A DNA stretch of 64,000 nucleotides, taken from Haloarcula hispanica ATCC 33960. GTDB lineage: Archaea; Halobacteriota; Halobacteria; Halobacteriales; Haloarculaceae. The DNA lies in assembly GCF_000223905.1 (NCBI RefSeq), contig NC_015948.1, positions 496,001 through 560,000 of the forward strand. The letters run 5' to 3'. Positions 17,580 to 26,740 of the stretch are shown here, one piece after another (position 1 is the first letter of the stretch; every line of letters starts with the position of its first letter). Both the position numbers and the translations under genes were made by a program. The notes below the pieces were generated by a model. It saw only the letters and a program-made list of their open reading frames with translations, was not told the origin of the DNA and searched no databases.

Positions 17580-18617
17580 ATGAGTCTCCAGTCGGGCGAG
17601 TGGCGCGAGCAGATCGATGAGGTAGACGCTGCGCTCATCGACGAGTTCCAGAGTGACTTCCCGATTCAGGAACGTCCCTTCGAGGCTGTCGGTGAAGCGC
17701 TGGGGGTCTCAGCAGGGACAGCACTTGACCGGGTCAAAACGCTCCGTGACGACGGCATCTTCCGCCGCTTCGGCCCGGTTCTGAACCCGCCGGTCATCGG
17801 CTCTTCGACGCTTGCTGCTGTCAGTGCCCCGGAGGATCGGTTCGACGAGGTCGCCGAAATAATCAACGAGTACCGGCAGGTGAACCACAACTACGCTCGC
17901 GACCACGAGTGGAACATGTGGTTCGTCGTCACTGCAGGGTCCCGAAAGCGACGCGACGAGATTCTGGCCGAGATCGAGGAGCAAACCGGCTGCTCGGTGC
18001 TCGTCCTGCCGATGCTGACAGACTACTACATCGATCTGGAGTTCCCGGTCGTCAATGGGGACCGGTTCGCCCGGGAGAGTCTGGAGACAACTGACGCCAG
18101 TGCAACGCGAATAAGCGAGGACGCCGCCGTCGACCTCTCGGAACTGGACCGGCGATTATTGCTCGAAATCCAGAGTGGGTTCCCGCTCGTCGCGACGCCC
18201 TACCGGGACGTGGCGGACGCTGTCGATGCCGACGTGTCCGAAGTACTCTCGGCTATCAAGCAACTCCAGCGGACCGGCTGTATCAAGCGCATCGGCTGTG
18301 TCGTGAACCACATCGTCACCGGGTTCGACAACAACTGTATGGTCGTCTGGAACGTGCCGGACGACGCCCTCGACGAGCGGGGACAGGCAGTCGGGGAACT
18401 CCCCTACGTCACGCTCTGTTATCACCGGCCACGCCGCCCGGAGCAGGACTGGCAGTACAACCTCTTTACCATGATTCACGGGCGCGAAGCGAGCGTGGTC
18501 GACCAGAAGATAAACGAACTCGCCACCGAACACCTCCCCTACGAACACGACCGGCTCTACTCGACGGCGACGCTCAAACAGACCGGAGCGCGGTACGACG
18601 ATATCGTCGGCCAGTAG
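17580..18617 (+). CDS. ahbAB: Siroheme decarboxylase, AhbA-AhbB fusion (Lrp-like)
   Basis: 345-residue tandem of two Lrp/AsnC-fold halves. The first half (1-170) has HTH-like helix EAVGEALGVSAGTALDRV and a motif NHNYARDHEWNMWFVV. The second half (180-345) has the AhbB/NirL signature CYHRPRRPEQDWQYNLFTMIHGRE. Together they match siroheme decarboxylase, which removes two acetate carboxyls from siroheme to give didecarbosiroheme in the archaeal heme route. In many organisms AhbA and AhbB are separate; a fused version is known as NirDL in denitrifiers. Older annotation would call this an Lrp/AsnC regulator. No ahbC/ahbD nearby. Confidence 0.85.
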   Translation: MSLQSGEWREQIDEVDAALIDEFQSDFPIQERPFEAVGEALGVSAGTALDRVKTLRDDGIFRRFGPVLNPPVIGSSTLAAVSAPEDRFDEVAEIINEYRQVNHNYARDHEWNMWFVVTAGSRKRRDEILAEIEEQTGCSVLVLPMLTDYYIDLEFPVVNGDRFARESLETTDASATRISEDAAVDLSELDRRLLLEIQSGFPLVATPYRDVADAVDADVSEVLSAIKQLQRTGCIKRIGCVVNHIVTGFDNNCMVVWNVPDDALDERGQAVGELPYVTLCYHRPRRPEQDWQYNLFTMIHGREASVVDQKINELATEHLPYEHDRLYSTATLKQTGARYDDIVGQ

Positions 18618-18689
18618 GGCCTGGATAATAAGGCAGCCAGTTGGGACAGCCGGAATCCTTTTGCAATTCTGTTCTAAACATGCTAGCTA

Positions 18690-19289
18690 ATGACAATGGG
18701 TCGGCAAGCGACAATCCTCGTCGTTGACGACGAACCAGCCGTGGCCGACGTGTACGCGGAACAGTTGCGGGACCGGTACACAGTCGAGACGGTATACAGC
18801 GGTGAGGCCGCCCTTTCGAAGCTTGATTCCGCAGTCGACGTTGTCTTGTTAGATCGGCGGATGCCGGACCTTTCCGGCGACGAGGTGCTGTCGGCGATCC
18901 GTGAGAAACGCTACGATACGCGCGTAGCCATGGTGACCGCGGTAGACCCCGACTTCGACATCATCGAGATGCCTTTCGATGACTACGTCCTCAAACCGGT
19001 GTCGAAGGAGGACCTCTTCGGGACAATCGAACAGTTGCTCCTGTACGCCGATTACGAGGAACGCCTGCGTGAGTGCTACTCGCTCACGGCGAAATACGCG
19101 GCACTGGAATCGTCGAAACCACAGGCCGTCCTCGATGAGAGCGAGGAGTTCTCCGAACTGAAGGCCGAACTCGCGGAGGTCCGGGCGGAGCTTGACGATA
19201 TCACCGATTCCTTCGACGCCACTGACTTCGAGTTGCTGTTCCGGGACTTCGAGACGGGCGAATCGATGCCGGACAACACACAGCTCTGA
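18690..19289 (+). CDS. HalX-domain response regulator
   Basis: 199-residue two-component response regulator. The receiver domain (residues about 7-120) has acidic pocket DDEP, phosphoacceptor Asp in VVLLDRRMP, Thr in AMVTAVD and Lys in YVLKPVS. The C-terminal HalX domain (about 125-190) contains the helical segments [14 protein letters not shown] and [16 protein letters not shown], and has no DNA-binding domain. No histidine kinase is adjacent; the HK at 54687 is far away. Two ATGs are possible (18690 and 18696). Confidence 0.9.
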   Translation: MTMGRQATILVVDDEPAVADVYAEQLRDRYTVETVYSGEAALSKLDSAVDVVLLDRRMPDLSGDEVLSAIREKRYDTRVAMVTAVDPDFDIIEMPFDDYVLKPVSKEDLFGTIEQLLLYADYEERLRECYSLTAKYAALESSKPQAVLDESEEFSELKAELAEVRAELDDITDSFDATDFELLFRDFETGESMPDNTQL

Positions 19290-19386
19290 CCCGGTTCGGA
19301 GCGGGTCGTTTCTACGGTGGCGATGCTCACGGCGACCCGCCCACCCTTTCGAAAGCACTAACCGATTCTCTTCCATAGGAAGGGCA

Positions 19387-20325
19387 ATGAGTCAGCAACT
19401 CCCGGACGTGCAGGCGTCGAGTCCGGACGTAACGGTCGGTCTCAATCGCGTCGGTGTGACGGGCGTCGAGAAACTCGTCAAACTGGGGCGTCGTGACCGC
19501 GACCCCATCGTACTCATGGCGGAGTTCGAAGTGTTCGTGGATCTGCCGTCTTGGCGCAAGGGGGCCGATATGTCCCGCAATATGGAGGTCATCGACGAGA
19601 CGCTGGAAACCGCCGTGTCCGAGGAAGCCTATCGGGTCGAGGATGTCTGTGGCGACGCCGCCGAACTTCTGCTGGAGAAACACGACTACACGACGAAGGC
19701 GGAGGTCCGGATGGAAGCGGAGTACGTCACCCACGAGTCCACGCCGGCCTCCGGGATGCCGACGCAGTCGACCGCCGATATCATCGCCTCGGCGACGGCG
19801 ACCGAAGACGGGACGAGCGAGGAGATCGGCGCTCGCGTCACCGGGATGACTGTCTGTCCGTGCTCCCAGGGGATGTCAGCCTCCCGTGCCCGCGAGACGC
19901 TCCAGCAACTCGACGTCGACGACGACGTCATCGAGGATTTCCTCGAAACAATTCCCCAGGCCGGCCACTCACAGCGCGGCCACGCCACGCTCACAGTCCA
20001 GAGCGACGGCGCGCCCGAAGTCGACCTGAACGAACTCATCGAAGTCGCCCGCGACTCGATGAGCGCCCGCATCTACAACCTCGCAAAGCGGCCCGACGAG
20101 GACCACATGACCTACGAGGCCCACAAGGACGCCAAGTTCGTCGAGGACTGCGTTCGCGCGCTTGCCGAGGGCGTCGTCGAGACGTTCCCGGACCTGCCGG
20201 ACGACGCCGTCGTGACGATGAAACAGTCCAACGACGAGTCCATTCACCAGCACAACGCCCACGCCGAGCGTGTGGCGCAGTTGGGCGATCTGCGGCAGGA
20301 AGTTAGCGAGGACAGCGAGGACTGA
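19387..20325 (+). CDS. mptA: GTP cyclohydrolase MptA (FolE2/type IB)
   Basis: 312-residue enzyme that opens GTP to give a dihydroneopterin phosphate for archaeal pterin or folate pathways and, in haloarchaea, probably archaeosine. The metal-dependent family signature is [22 protein letters not shown], with the key Cys-Pro-Cys. Also seen: the N-terminal [13 protein letters not shown], and [20 protein letters not shown] near the end, both characteristic of FolE2/MptA. The start at 19387 is preceded by the ribosome binding site GGAAGGG. Confidence 0.93.
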   Translation: MSQQLPDVQASSPDVTVGLNRVGVTGVEKLVKLGRRDRDPIVLMAEFEVFVDLPSWRKGADMSRNMEVIDETLETAVSEEAYRVEDVCGDAAELLLEKHDYTTKAEVRMEAEYVTHESTPASGMPTQSTADIIASATATEDGTSEEIGARVTGMTVCPCSQGMSASRARETLQQLDVDDDVIEDFLETIPQAGHSQRGHATLTVQSDGAPEVDLNELIEVARDSMSARIYNLAKRPDEDHMTYEAHKDAKFVEDCVRALAEGVVETFPDLPDDAVVTMKQSNDESIHQHNAHAERVAQLGDLRQEVSEDSED

Positions 20326-20519
20326 GCGCAGCGAAGTACTCGGAACGTCGGAGCGGGGAGCATAGCGACCCGCGAGACAGCGGTAGTTTTTGAGCACAGC
20401 GAAGTCATCAGGACGTTGAGCGAGGAGCGCGAGACGCAACACGTCTCGGTTACGAACGGCGAAGCCGTAGGCGTAGCGACTCGCGAGATTGCGGTCGCTG
20501 TCTGTGACGCTGTTTCTAA
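20326..20519. other. Intergenic region with GAGCGNAGCGA-type repeats between mptA and the IS
   Basis: No gene is supported. The sequence is rich in a degenerate motif: GAGCGCAGCGAAG (20324-20336) follows the mptA stop codon, and TGAGCACAGCGAAG recurs near 20393. Similar loops lie behind dnaK at 46072-46134. Reading frames here are short and low-complexity. The right end borders the IS630 element's TA target. Confidence 0.5.
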
Positions 20520-20522
20520 TAC

Positions 20523-21040
20523 TCACGGACATAAATACGTGAAGACATCTGGAACTTCAATTCGATCGAGTGCAGTGAGCGCAGCATCACGCAGATCGTC
20601 AAGTGTGTCGAACAGACGGTTGCCAAGCTCTTGATCGAGTTGTCGCCAGCACTCTTCCGCGGGGTTCAGCTCTGGTGAACCCCGCGGAAGATAACACAGT
20701 TCGATCGGCGTGTCTTCGACGAATTCCTGTACTGCGTTGGCCGTGAAATACGAGGCGTTGTCCAAGATGACGCAGATTTTCTCGCCGAATTCGGTTTGGA
20801 GAGCGTCTAGCAAGCGATTCGTCGTGTCGCTGTTGAAGTTCTCCTCACAGGGTAGAAAGAACGTCTCGCCGGAATCGCTGATTGCACCGAGTAGTTTGAT
20901 GCTGTCCCACGCGCCCGTCACCGGGAGTGACGGGCGCTCTCCTTCGGGAAACCACGCATAGATCAGCGTCGAGAGCACTTGACGCGTCTGATCGATGGTC
21001 AGGACCGTGTATTCGTCGTCCAGGTTGTCGCGCTTTTTTT
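20523..21040 (-). CDS. IS630-type transposase, DDE catalytic part (orfB, -1 frame)
   Basis: This frame continues the transposase after the A7 slippery run at 21034-21040. It contains the DDE triad: first Asp in LTIDQT, second in ICVILDNAS, Glu in SPELNPAEECW, all complete. It has no own good start before the first Asp, although the open frame has an internal start at 20978. The stop codon lies inside the left terminal repeat. A -1 frameshift would make an about 340-residue transposase, the normal size for the family; a sequencing error or a real mutation is the alternative. Confidence 0.82.
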
Positions 21041-21544
21041 GAAGCCTTCTTGCCAGGCTTCTTGAGCTCTCTCGTCGGATTTGTAGTACTCCGGCCGGGC
21101 TGTCTTCCAGGACAGCCCGGCCTCAGACATCAATCGACGGACGTGGCGTTCACAATACTCAACGTCGAATTCTTCGGCTAGATAGTGACGGGCTAGTGGA
21201 ACAGACCACGCGGGCGCGTCTAGTCCAACTTCTTCGGGTGATTCGTGGAGAGCCTCAACGAACTGGTCGTATTGTTCACCAGAGAGTTCTGCTGTTCTGC
21301 CTTCACGTGGATCGTCATAGACGACTTGCTCGACCGGCTCATCAGCGAGCCGGTCGAGCCGCCCAACCCATCGAGACAGCCATGGACCGGTGTATCCGTA
21401 CCGCTCAGCTACTTCTGCCATCGTTGCGCTGTCTTCTTCGAGGTAGTTAATCACCGCCATTAGCCGCTGTGTCGGCTTCTTGTCCTCGACCTCCGCGAGA
21501 GCCTCGCGGAGGTCGTCGAGAGTGGCGTCGTCAAGCGCGGCCAT
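20999..21544 (-). CDS. IS630-type transposase, N-terminal part (orfA)
   Basis: 181 residues starting MAALDDATLDDLREAL. It contains the IS630 helix-turn-helix N-terminal domain (MAEVAERYGYTGPWLSRWVGRLD). The reading frame ends shortly after a run of seven A residues (T's at 21034-21040 on the plus strand). A -1 shift at this run joins it to orfB, giving KKKRDNLDDEYTVLTIDQT, where the first catalytic Asp lies. It is probably not active alone and supplies the DNA-binding part of the fusion. Confidence 0.85.
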   Translation of the reverse strand: MAALDDATLDDLREALAEVEDKKPTQRLMAVINYLEEDSATMAEVAERYGYTGPWLSRWVGRLDRLADEPVEQVVYDDPREGRTAELSGEQYDQFVEALHESPEEVGLDAPAWSVPLARHYLAEEFDVEYCERHVRRLMSEAGLSWKTARPEYYKSDERAQEAWQEGFKKSATTWTTNTRS

Positions 21545-21608
21545 ACTCGACAGTCACACTCTAGCCTAAAGAATTTTCAGCCGACAGTATAACTCTCTGC
21601 TGACCCAG

Positions 21609-22415
21609 CTACGGCGGGCCGACCGGCTTCGCTTCGGCCCAGTGTTCTTCAAAGGCCTGGCTGATATCGGCAGTGAAATCGGAGTCCTTCATGTCGATGA
21701 CACCGAAGGTTTCCTCGCGGCCGAGGGGGTGTGGGACCTCGATACAGACCTCGACGCCGTCGAGTAGCTCGAACGTGGTCCTGATGTTCGGGCTAGCGCG
21801 GGCGCTGTAGTTGTCGTAGTGGAAGAGGCGCTCGTAGTACTCGCGGTTGGCCTCCTCGGGAAGGCTCTCGAACAGATCCGGTCGGACGAGCAGGGACACC
21901 TCGACGCCTCGTTCCAGCGCCGCCTCGAGTTCATCGACGATCCGCTCGGTGCCGGAGAGGATATCGACCTGTCGAGCGGGTGCCGAGCCGACCATGATGA
22001 TCTCGTCGTCGGCGGCAGCCAGCCGTTCGAGCAACAGGTCAAGCGAGTCGTTGGGGCCAACGGCGGCCGTCCAGAATGGCTCCTCGACGGGGTCTGCCGA
22101 CTCCAGTTGTGACGAGAGGTCGTCGACGATTTCCTCGTACTGGCCGACCTTCTCTTGGAGTTCGCGCTTCTTGTCTTCGAGCAGGCGGTCGAGGGCGGTG
22201 TCCGGCTCGACGGCGACGTATTTCTTGGGTCGGCTGGCGGTCTGGCTGCGGACGAGATTGTACGTTTCGAGGCTGTTGAGCACGTCGTAGATGCGGCCCA
22301 TCGGGACGTCGCTGGCCCGCGACAGTTCCTTGGCCGTTGTCGGTCCCGTTTCCAGTAGCGACCGGTATGCTCTAGCTTCGTACTCGGAGAGGCCGAGATC
22401 TCTGAGACTGGACAT
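21609..22415 (-). CDS. TrmB family transcriptional regulator
   Basis: 268-residue sugar-type TrmB regulator. The N-terminal winged helix (residues about 1-70) begins MSSLRDLGLSEYEARAYRSLLETGPTTAKEL and contains VPMGRIYDVLNSLE. A coiled-coil dimerisation helix follows (RELQEKVGQYEEIVDDLSSQLES), then the TrmB effector domain. Its start lies 6 bases after a possible ATG at 22421. A TATA-like GTTTTTGC lies about 25-30 bases upstream. The regulated genes are unknown; it sits next to the IS630 element and is tail to tail with no operon partner. Confidence 0.9.
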   Translation of the reverse strand: MSSLRDLGLSEYEARAYRSLLETGPTTAKELSRASDVPMGRIYDVLNSLETYNLVRSQTASRPKKYVAVEPDTALDRLLEDKKRELQEKVGQYEEIVDDLSSQLESADPVEEPFWTAAVGPNDSLDLLLERLAAADDEIIMVGSAPARQVDILSGTERIVDELEAALERGVEVSLLVRPDLFESLPEEANREYYERLFHYDNYSARASPNIRTTFELLDGVEVCIEVPHPLGREETFGVIDMKDSDFTADISQAFEEHWAEAKPVGPP

Positions 22416-22491
22416 ACCCATACATCAGGGTACGTGTGCAAAAACTTGTCGGGGGTTTACCGTTTGTCCACGTTTGCTGCCGTTGTTCGTG

Positions 22492-24105
22492 TCAGCGTTC
22501 GCCAGTTATCGAGGCTTCGAGGTCGGTCGGCGTCGTCCCCTCGGCGACGATAGCGTCCCCGTCGAGGAGTCGCGCCGTGCCGTCGCCGTCCGGCTCCGGG
22601 ACGACGGTGGTCTCGTGGTCGGCCAGCCGAAGTGCCGCGCGGTGGAGGTCCGTTCCCGCTTCGGCCCCGACGGTGAGCGTCTGGGGTTGCTGGAGGCGGG
22701 CCGCGACGCCGGCGTAGCCGGCCACCTCGACGCCCATCCGTTCTGCTGCGCCGGCGAAGGACTCGACGGCTGAAAGCGCCGCGTTGCGGTATCGGTCCTC
22801 GCCGGTGAGTGCCGCGAGGTCGACAAGGGCGTCAGCCAGTTCCACTGTCGCGTCGAGCGGATGGAGCGAGCGGTTACAGAGCCCCGCCCCGCTGGCGGGA
22901 CCGTCGCGGAACGCGCCGCCGTCCTGTTGACGGTTCTCGATGGTCCAGTCGGCGACAGCTCTGGCCGGCCCCGGCTCACCGAGGACCTGCCAGCTCGTCG
23001 TCAGGCCTTGTAGGAGCTGCGCCTGGTCCAGCAACAGGCCGGTATCGCTGTCCGCGCCGTCGTAGTGGGCGACTTCGCCGCCGTCGACCAGCGACTCACA
23101 GACAGCGTCCCGGGCGCGACTGGCGTACTGCTGGGCGCGCTCGTCGTCAGTGTAGGCAGCGACCCACAGCAGGGCATCGATGGCGAGCCCGTTGCGGTCG
23201 GCGAACACCGTCTCGTCGACGTTTGGCGACACCGTTCCCTCGCGTTCAGTCGGTTCCAGTCGGTAGTACTCGTCCGACCCGGCTTGGCTCGCGGCGAACG
23301 CGTCGTCGGCCCACAGCGTCGTCGTGAGGTAGTCGACGGTCCGCTGGGCGGCGTCCCGGTACGCCTCAGTCCCGGTGTACCGGTAGCCGTGAGCGAACGC
23401 CCGGACTAGGGCGGCGTTCTCGTCCAGCAGTTTCTCGCGCCGTGGGTTCCCCCAGTTGCGCTCCGTCGAGTATCGGAAGAAGCCGCCGTCGTAGGTATCG
23501 AGCAGGTGCGTGCGAATCGCTTCGAGTGTTCGGGTGGCCTGGTCTCGCGCCCGGACGAGAGCGAACTCGACGGTCCGCGGCAGCGGGAACTTCACGTCGG
23601 TTCCCCAGCCGCCGAACTCGTCGTCGAACGCGCCAAGCAGTTGCTCGACCATGTGCTCCTCGATGCGCGGCCGGAGCTCGCCGGCAGGCGGCGATTCGTC
23701 CTGAAGCTGTCGGGGAACCGAGCCCGCCGCCGCGCCCTGTGCGTCCCACGATTCTCGCACGGAGTCCAGAATGCCGCGGAACCCGTCCGGCCCGAGGAAC
23801 GTCGCGCCGGTGATAACCTCGCCGTCAGGAGTCAGAAACACCGTCGACGGGAACCCACCCATCGTGTACCGCTCGCGGACGCGCGGATTGCGGTCGGCGT
23901 CAACGCGGACCGGGACGAACCCGTCGTTGATGTTGGCCGCGATGCGGGGCTCGCCATACGTGCCTCGGTCCATCGCCCGGCACTCGGCGCTCCACGGAAC
24001 CGTCAGCGCCAGCAGTACCGGCTTCCCCGACTCGGCGGCGTCCTCGAACGGGGCTGTGCCCCACTCGCGCCACTCGACCTTCGTGTCGCGTGCGTATTCG
24101 TCCAT
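22492..24105 (-). CDS. YyaL/SSP411-like thioredoxin-fold protein (DUF255)
   Basis: 537-residue protein of the YyaL/spermatogenesis-associated protein 20 family. The N-terminal thioredoxin-like domain (about 1-120) contains a Cys in the segment WSAECRAMD; the usual CHVM-type motif is replaced. The C-terminal part (about 190-530) is the (alpha/alpha)6-barrel of glycoside-hydrolase type, with WGNPRREKLLDENAAL. Bacterial members have about 680 residues, so this version lacks some C-terminal or internal length. Function unknown. The start is the ATG at 24103-24105, divergent from the P450 gene. Confidence 0.86.
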   Translation of the reverse strand: MDEYARDTKVEWREWGTAPFEDAAESGKPVLLALTVPWSAECRAMDRGTYGEPRIAANINDGFVPVRVDADRNPRVRERYTMGGFPSTVFLTPDGEVITGATFLGPDGFRGILDSVRESWDAQGAAAGSVPRQLQDESPPAGELRPRIEEHMVEQLLGAFDDEFGGWGTDVKFPLPRTVEFALVRARDQATRTLEAIRTHLLDTYDGGFFRYSTERNWGNPRREKLLDENAALVRAFAHGYRYTGTEAYRDAAQRTVDYLTTTLWADDAFAASQAGSDEYYRLEPTEREGTVSPNVDETVFADRNGLAIDALLWVAAYTDDERAQQYASRARDAVCESLVDGGEVAHYDGADSDTGLLLDQAQLLQGLTTSWQVLGEPGPARAVADWTIENRQQDGGAFRDGPASGAGLCNRSLHPLDATVELADALVDLAALTGEDRYRNAALSAVESFAGAAERMGVEVAGYAGVAARLQQPQTLTVGAEAGTDLHRAALRLADHETTVVPEPDGDGTARLLDGDAIVAEGTTPTDLEASITGER

Positions 24106-24186
24106 ACCGGGTGTGGGCGGTGGGCGTACAAAGGCCCTCTCACTCCCGGCGAAAGACCGATTGGCGGCGCGGTCCAAGCGTGGGCG

Positions 24187-25563
24187 ATGGATACCCAGCA
24201 GGCGATTCGCGAAACGCCGGAACCGGTCACACCGGGCGACCGGCCACCCCGTCTCGGCCGCGTCCCGTTCGTCGACAACACCGCCGCGATGTTGCGTGAC
24301 CCACTGGGGTTCTATGACCGCGCCGGCGCCCACGAGGCCGACATGGTGGGGTACAGCGTCGCCGGGACGACGGGCTGTTTCGTCTGCCATCCCGACCTCG
24401 TCGAGCAGGTGCTTGTGACCGACGCCGACGTATACGAGAAGGGACAACTGCTTCAGGACACCCTCGGCCAGTTTATCGGCGAGGGGCTGTTCCTGCTGGA
24501 GGGCGAGGAGTGGCAACAGCAGCGGACGGCCCTCCAGCCGGCGTTCTACCGGGAACGCATCGCCGCCTACGGCGACACGATGACAGAGTTTGCCGACCGA
24601 GCAGCAGCGGGCTGGAGCGACGGCCAGCGCATCGATGTCCTCCCACACATGCAGTCGCTGACGCTGAACATTCTCGGCAAGACGCTGCTAGACGTGGATA
24701 TCGAGACGACTGCTGACGCGCTGGAACCGCTACTCGACGCGCTACGTACGCGACTGGACCCGCGGTCGCTGTCGGCGTACCTCCCGCTGTGGGTTCCGAC
24801 CGGAACGAACCGCGCCGTCACTAATTCGCTGGCCGAGTTCCAGTCCACGCTCGACGACGTTATCGCCGCCCGTCAGCGTGAAGACGAGCACGCCCGCGAG
24901 GCACGCGACGACGTACTCTCCCTGCTGCTTTCGCTCGACGACGAGACGATGGACCGCGAGCGACTGGGTCACCAGCTCCTGACGTTTCTGGTCGCCGGTC
25001 ACGACACGACGGCGCTGACGCTCACCTACGCCTGGTTCTTGCTGGCAAACAATCCGAAGCGCCAGCAGCGCCTGCACGACGAACTCGACGCAACGCTGGG
25101 GGAGCGCCAGCCGACGCCCGAGGACCTGTTCGAACTGCCGTATCTCGATGCCGTGCTGAATGAAGTCCTGCGGCTGTACCCGCCCGCGTTCACGGTGTTT
25201 CGCCAGCCGACAGAGCCGGTGACGCTCGGAGGGTACGAGCTCTCGACGGACGCCCAGCTCACTCTCCCGCAGTGGCTCGTCCACCGGGACGACCGGTGGT
25301 ACGACGCACCCGACGCCTTCCGCCCCGAACGGTGGGACGACGACCTCGAAGCGTCGCTCCCGGACTACGCCTACTATCCCTTCGGCGGCGGTCCGCGCCA
25401 CTGTATCGGGATGCGCTTTGCCCGGATGGAGGCCAAACTCGCCTTGGCAACCATCGCCCAACAGTACGCCGTCGAAGCAGTCACCGAACCGCCGCTGTCG
25501 CTGGCGATGCAGATTACACTGAGTCCCACAGACCCCGTCGAAGTCCGACTGCGGGAACGCTGA
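24187..25563 (+). CDS. Cytochrome P450
   Basis: 458-residue heme-thiolate monooxygenase. The I-helix oxygen motif AGHDTT is at about residue 268, the ExxR motif (NEVLRLY) at about 325, and the heme-binding motif FGGGPRHCIG with the Cys ligand at about 406. Lack of an N-terminal anchor points to a soluble class I enzyme needing ferredoxin and a reductase. It resembles haloarchaeal CYP174-type P450s, but I cannot confirm the subfamily. Redox partner candidate: the [3Fe-4S]-type ferredoxin at 13456-13797. The substrate is unknown. Confidence 0.93.
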   Translation: MDTQQAIRETPEPVTPGDRPPRLGRVPFVDNTAAMLRDPLGFYDRAGAHEADMVGYSVAGTTGCFVCHPDLVEQVLVTDADVYEKGQLLQDTLGQFIGEGLFLLEGEEWQQQRTALQPAFYRERIAAYGDTMTEFADRAAAGWSDGQRIDVLPHMQSLTLNILGKTLLDVDIETTADALEPLLDALRTRLDPRSLSAYLPLWVPTGTNRAVTNSLAEFQSTLDDVIAARQREDEHAREARDDVLSLLLSLDDETMDRERLGHQLLTFLVAGHDTTALTLTYAWFLLANNPKRQQRLHDELDATLGERQPTPEDLFELPYLDAVLNEVLRLYPPAFTVFRQPTEPVTLGGYELSTDAQLTLPQWLVHRDDRWYDAPDAFRPERWDDDLEASLPDYAYYPFGGGPRHCIGMRFARMEAKLALATIAQQYAVEAVTEPPLSLAMQITLSPTDPVEVRLRER

Positions 25564-25636
25564 CCCGCTACGCCGGCGGTCGACAGCTCGGTCCTGCTCT
25601 CGAAAGGCGTTTGGGGGCGGGCCTGCAAGCAGTCGT

Positions 25637-26194
25637 ATGCTCCGGGTCATCGGGCTATTGCTGCTCATCCCGCTGTTCGACATCGTGTTACTGGTGACGG
25701 TCGCGATACCGTTCCTCGGCTCGCTCGTGACGGTCGCCCTCGTCGTTCTGACGGCGCTGGTTGGCATGCTGCTGGTCCGCGCCGAAGGCCGTGCGACGCT
25801 TCGGAAGATACAACAGCGGCTCGCCGTCGGCGAACTCCCGACCGACGAACTCATCGACGGCGGCCTCCTTATCGCCGCTGGCGCGTTCTTCCTCACCCCC
25901 GGCCTAGTGACGGACTTCGTTGGCCTCCTGCTCGCGGTGCCGTTCACCCGGTACCCCGTCCGCGCTGCCACGCGCCGCTGGGTCGTCCGGCCCTACATCG
26001 ATGCCAAGACCAGCGGTTTCGCCAGCGGCCAGGTGTACGTCGGCGGGTTCCCTAACGACGAGAACGGCCCGGCCGGCCCCGGTGCGACCGGTCCAGATGG
26101 CGGCCCCAGTTCGGGGTCCGGTTCCGGCTCCGGCACCTCCTTCGACCCCACCGAAGCCACTGACGTCGACTTCGACGATAGCGACGAAAACTGA
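25637..26194 (+). CDS. FxsA family membrane protein
   Basis: 185-residue membrane protein with two N-terminal membrane helices (VIGLLLLIPLFDIVLLV and VALVVLTALVGMLLV), a GRATLRKIQQRLAVGELP loop, then a third segment LLIAAGAFFLTPGLVTDFVG, as in FxsA. The C-terminal 50 residues are hydrophilic Gly/Ser/Pro-rich and acidic, an extension beyond the bacterial length. FxsA overproduction in E. coli relieves phage exclusion; its normal function is unclear. Confidence 0.88.
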   Translation: MLRVIGLLLLIPLFDIVLLVTVAIPFLGSLVTVALVVLTALVGMLLVRAEGRATLRKIQQRLAVGELPTDELIDGGLLIAAGAFFLTPGLVTDFVGLLLAVPFTRYPVRAATRRWVVRPYIDAKTSGFASGQVYVGGFPNDENGPAGPGATGPDGGPSSGSGSGSGTSFDPTEATDVDFDDSDEN

Positions 26195-26275
26195 AGCCCT
26201 GACGCGGTTTCACATCCCTAACCGGCCGCGAAACGTTACCCTTTTCAATACCCCTCGGGTACAAAAGAATGCGTT

Positions 26276-26349
26276 GGGCCAATAGCTCAATCAGGTTGAG
26301 CGCTCGGCTGATAACCGGGAGGTTCGCGGTTCAAATCCGCGTTGGCCCA
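26276..26349 (+). tRNA. tRNA-Ile (anticodon GAU)
   Basis: 74 bases fold into a standard cloverleaf: acceptor GGGCCAA pairs with TTGGCCC, discriminator A; anticodon loop CTGATAA with anticodon GAT; T arm GCGG-TTCAAAT-CCGC. CCA is not encoded. It is followed directly by the accessory stretch at 26350-26740. Confidence 0.96.
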
Positions 26350-26740
26350 TACCGAGTTCTTCCCGTTGTTGGCTTTACCGAAACCGGAGCTACAGCGCTG
26401 TAGTTCGCTGATTTCGGCGGAATTGAAAAGTGCCGTTGAAGGAATTCTCTGTCAACTCGCAAGGGAACCTTGCGGACCCTGCCGCCGTCTGGCGTTTACT
26501 ACGGCTCAGGCTGTTCTCACGAGGTGGTTCCGGTGACCAGCTCGAAGTCCCGAGAGACGTACGCCAACAAAGCTGCGACGTGGAAGCTGCACCCTATTAG
26601 ACGGTAAACCGGCGCTTCTGGCCTTGCTCGGAACTGGTGACGGAAGAAATTGACCAGACGACCACACACAGTGTTGAACAGCTACGGGTGCGTTCGGCGT
26701 TGTCTAAAGAGACATCACATGACATACCACCGATAATACC
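26350..26740. other. 390-base non-coding stretch after tRNA-Ile
   Basis: No gene is supported. Notable is a near-perfect nested hairpin at 26378-26417: CCGAAA/TTTCGG outside and the perfect 14-base palindrome CTACAGCGCTGTAG (26390-26403) inside. Reading frames in the rest are broken by stop codons, which may mean a decayed mobile element, but I recognised no transposase motif with certainty. Base composition is lower in GC than the core. Confidence 0.5.

Larger units (their letters stand above)
20522..21587 (-). mobile_element. IS630-type insertion sequence
   Basis: About 1066 bp. The ends are imperfect inverted repeats: from the left TACTCACGGAC, and from the right, on the opposite strand, TACTGTCGGCT, with the common pattern TACTnnCGGnnnnAAAT. 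Both copies begin with TA: 20520-20521 on the left and 21588-21589 on the right. This fits the TA target duplication of the IS630 family. One transposase gene fills it, in two reading frames (see the two CDS entries). It sits between mptA and the TrmB regulator gene. Confidence 0.85.

Noticed and set aside
24106..24648. Upstream extension of the YyaL-like gene
   Set aside because: It overlaps the P450 start in antisense; the family N terminus begins at MDEYARD.
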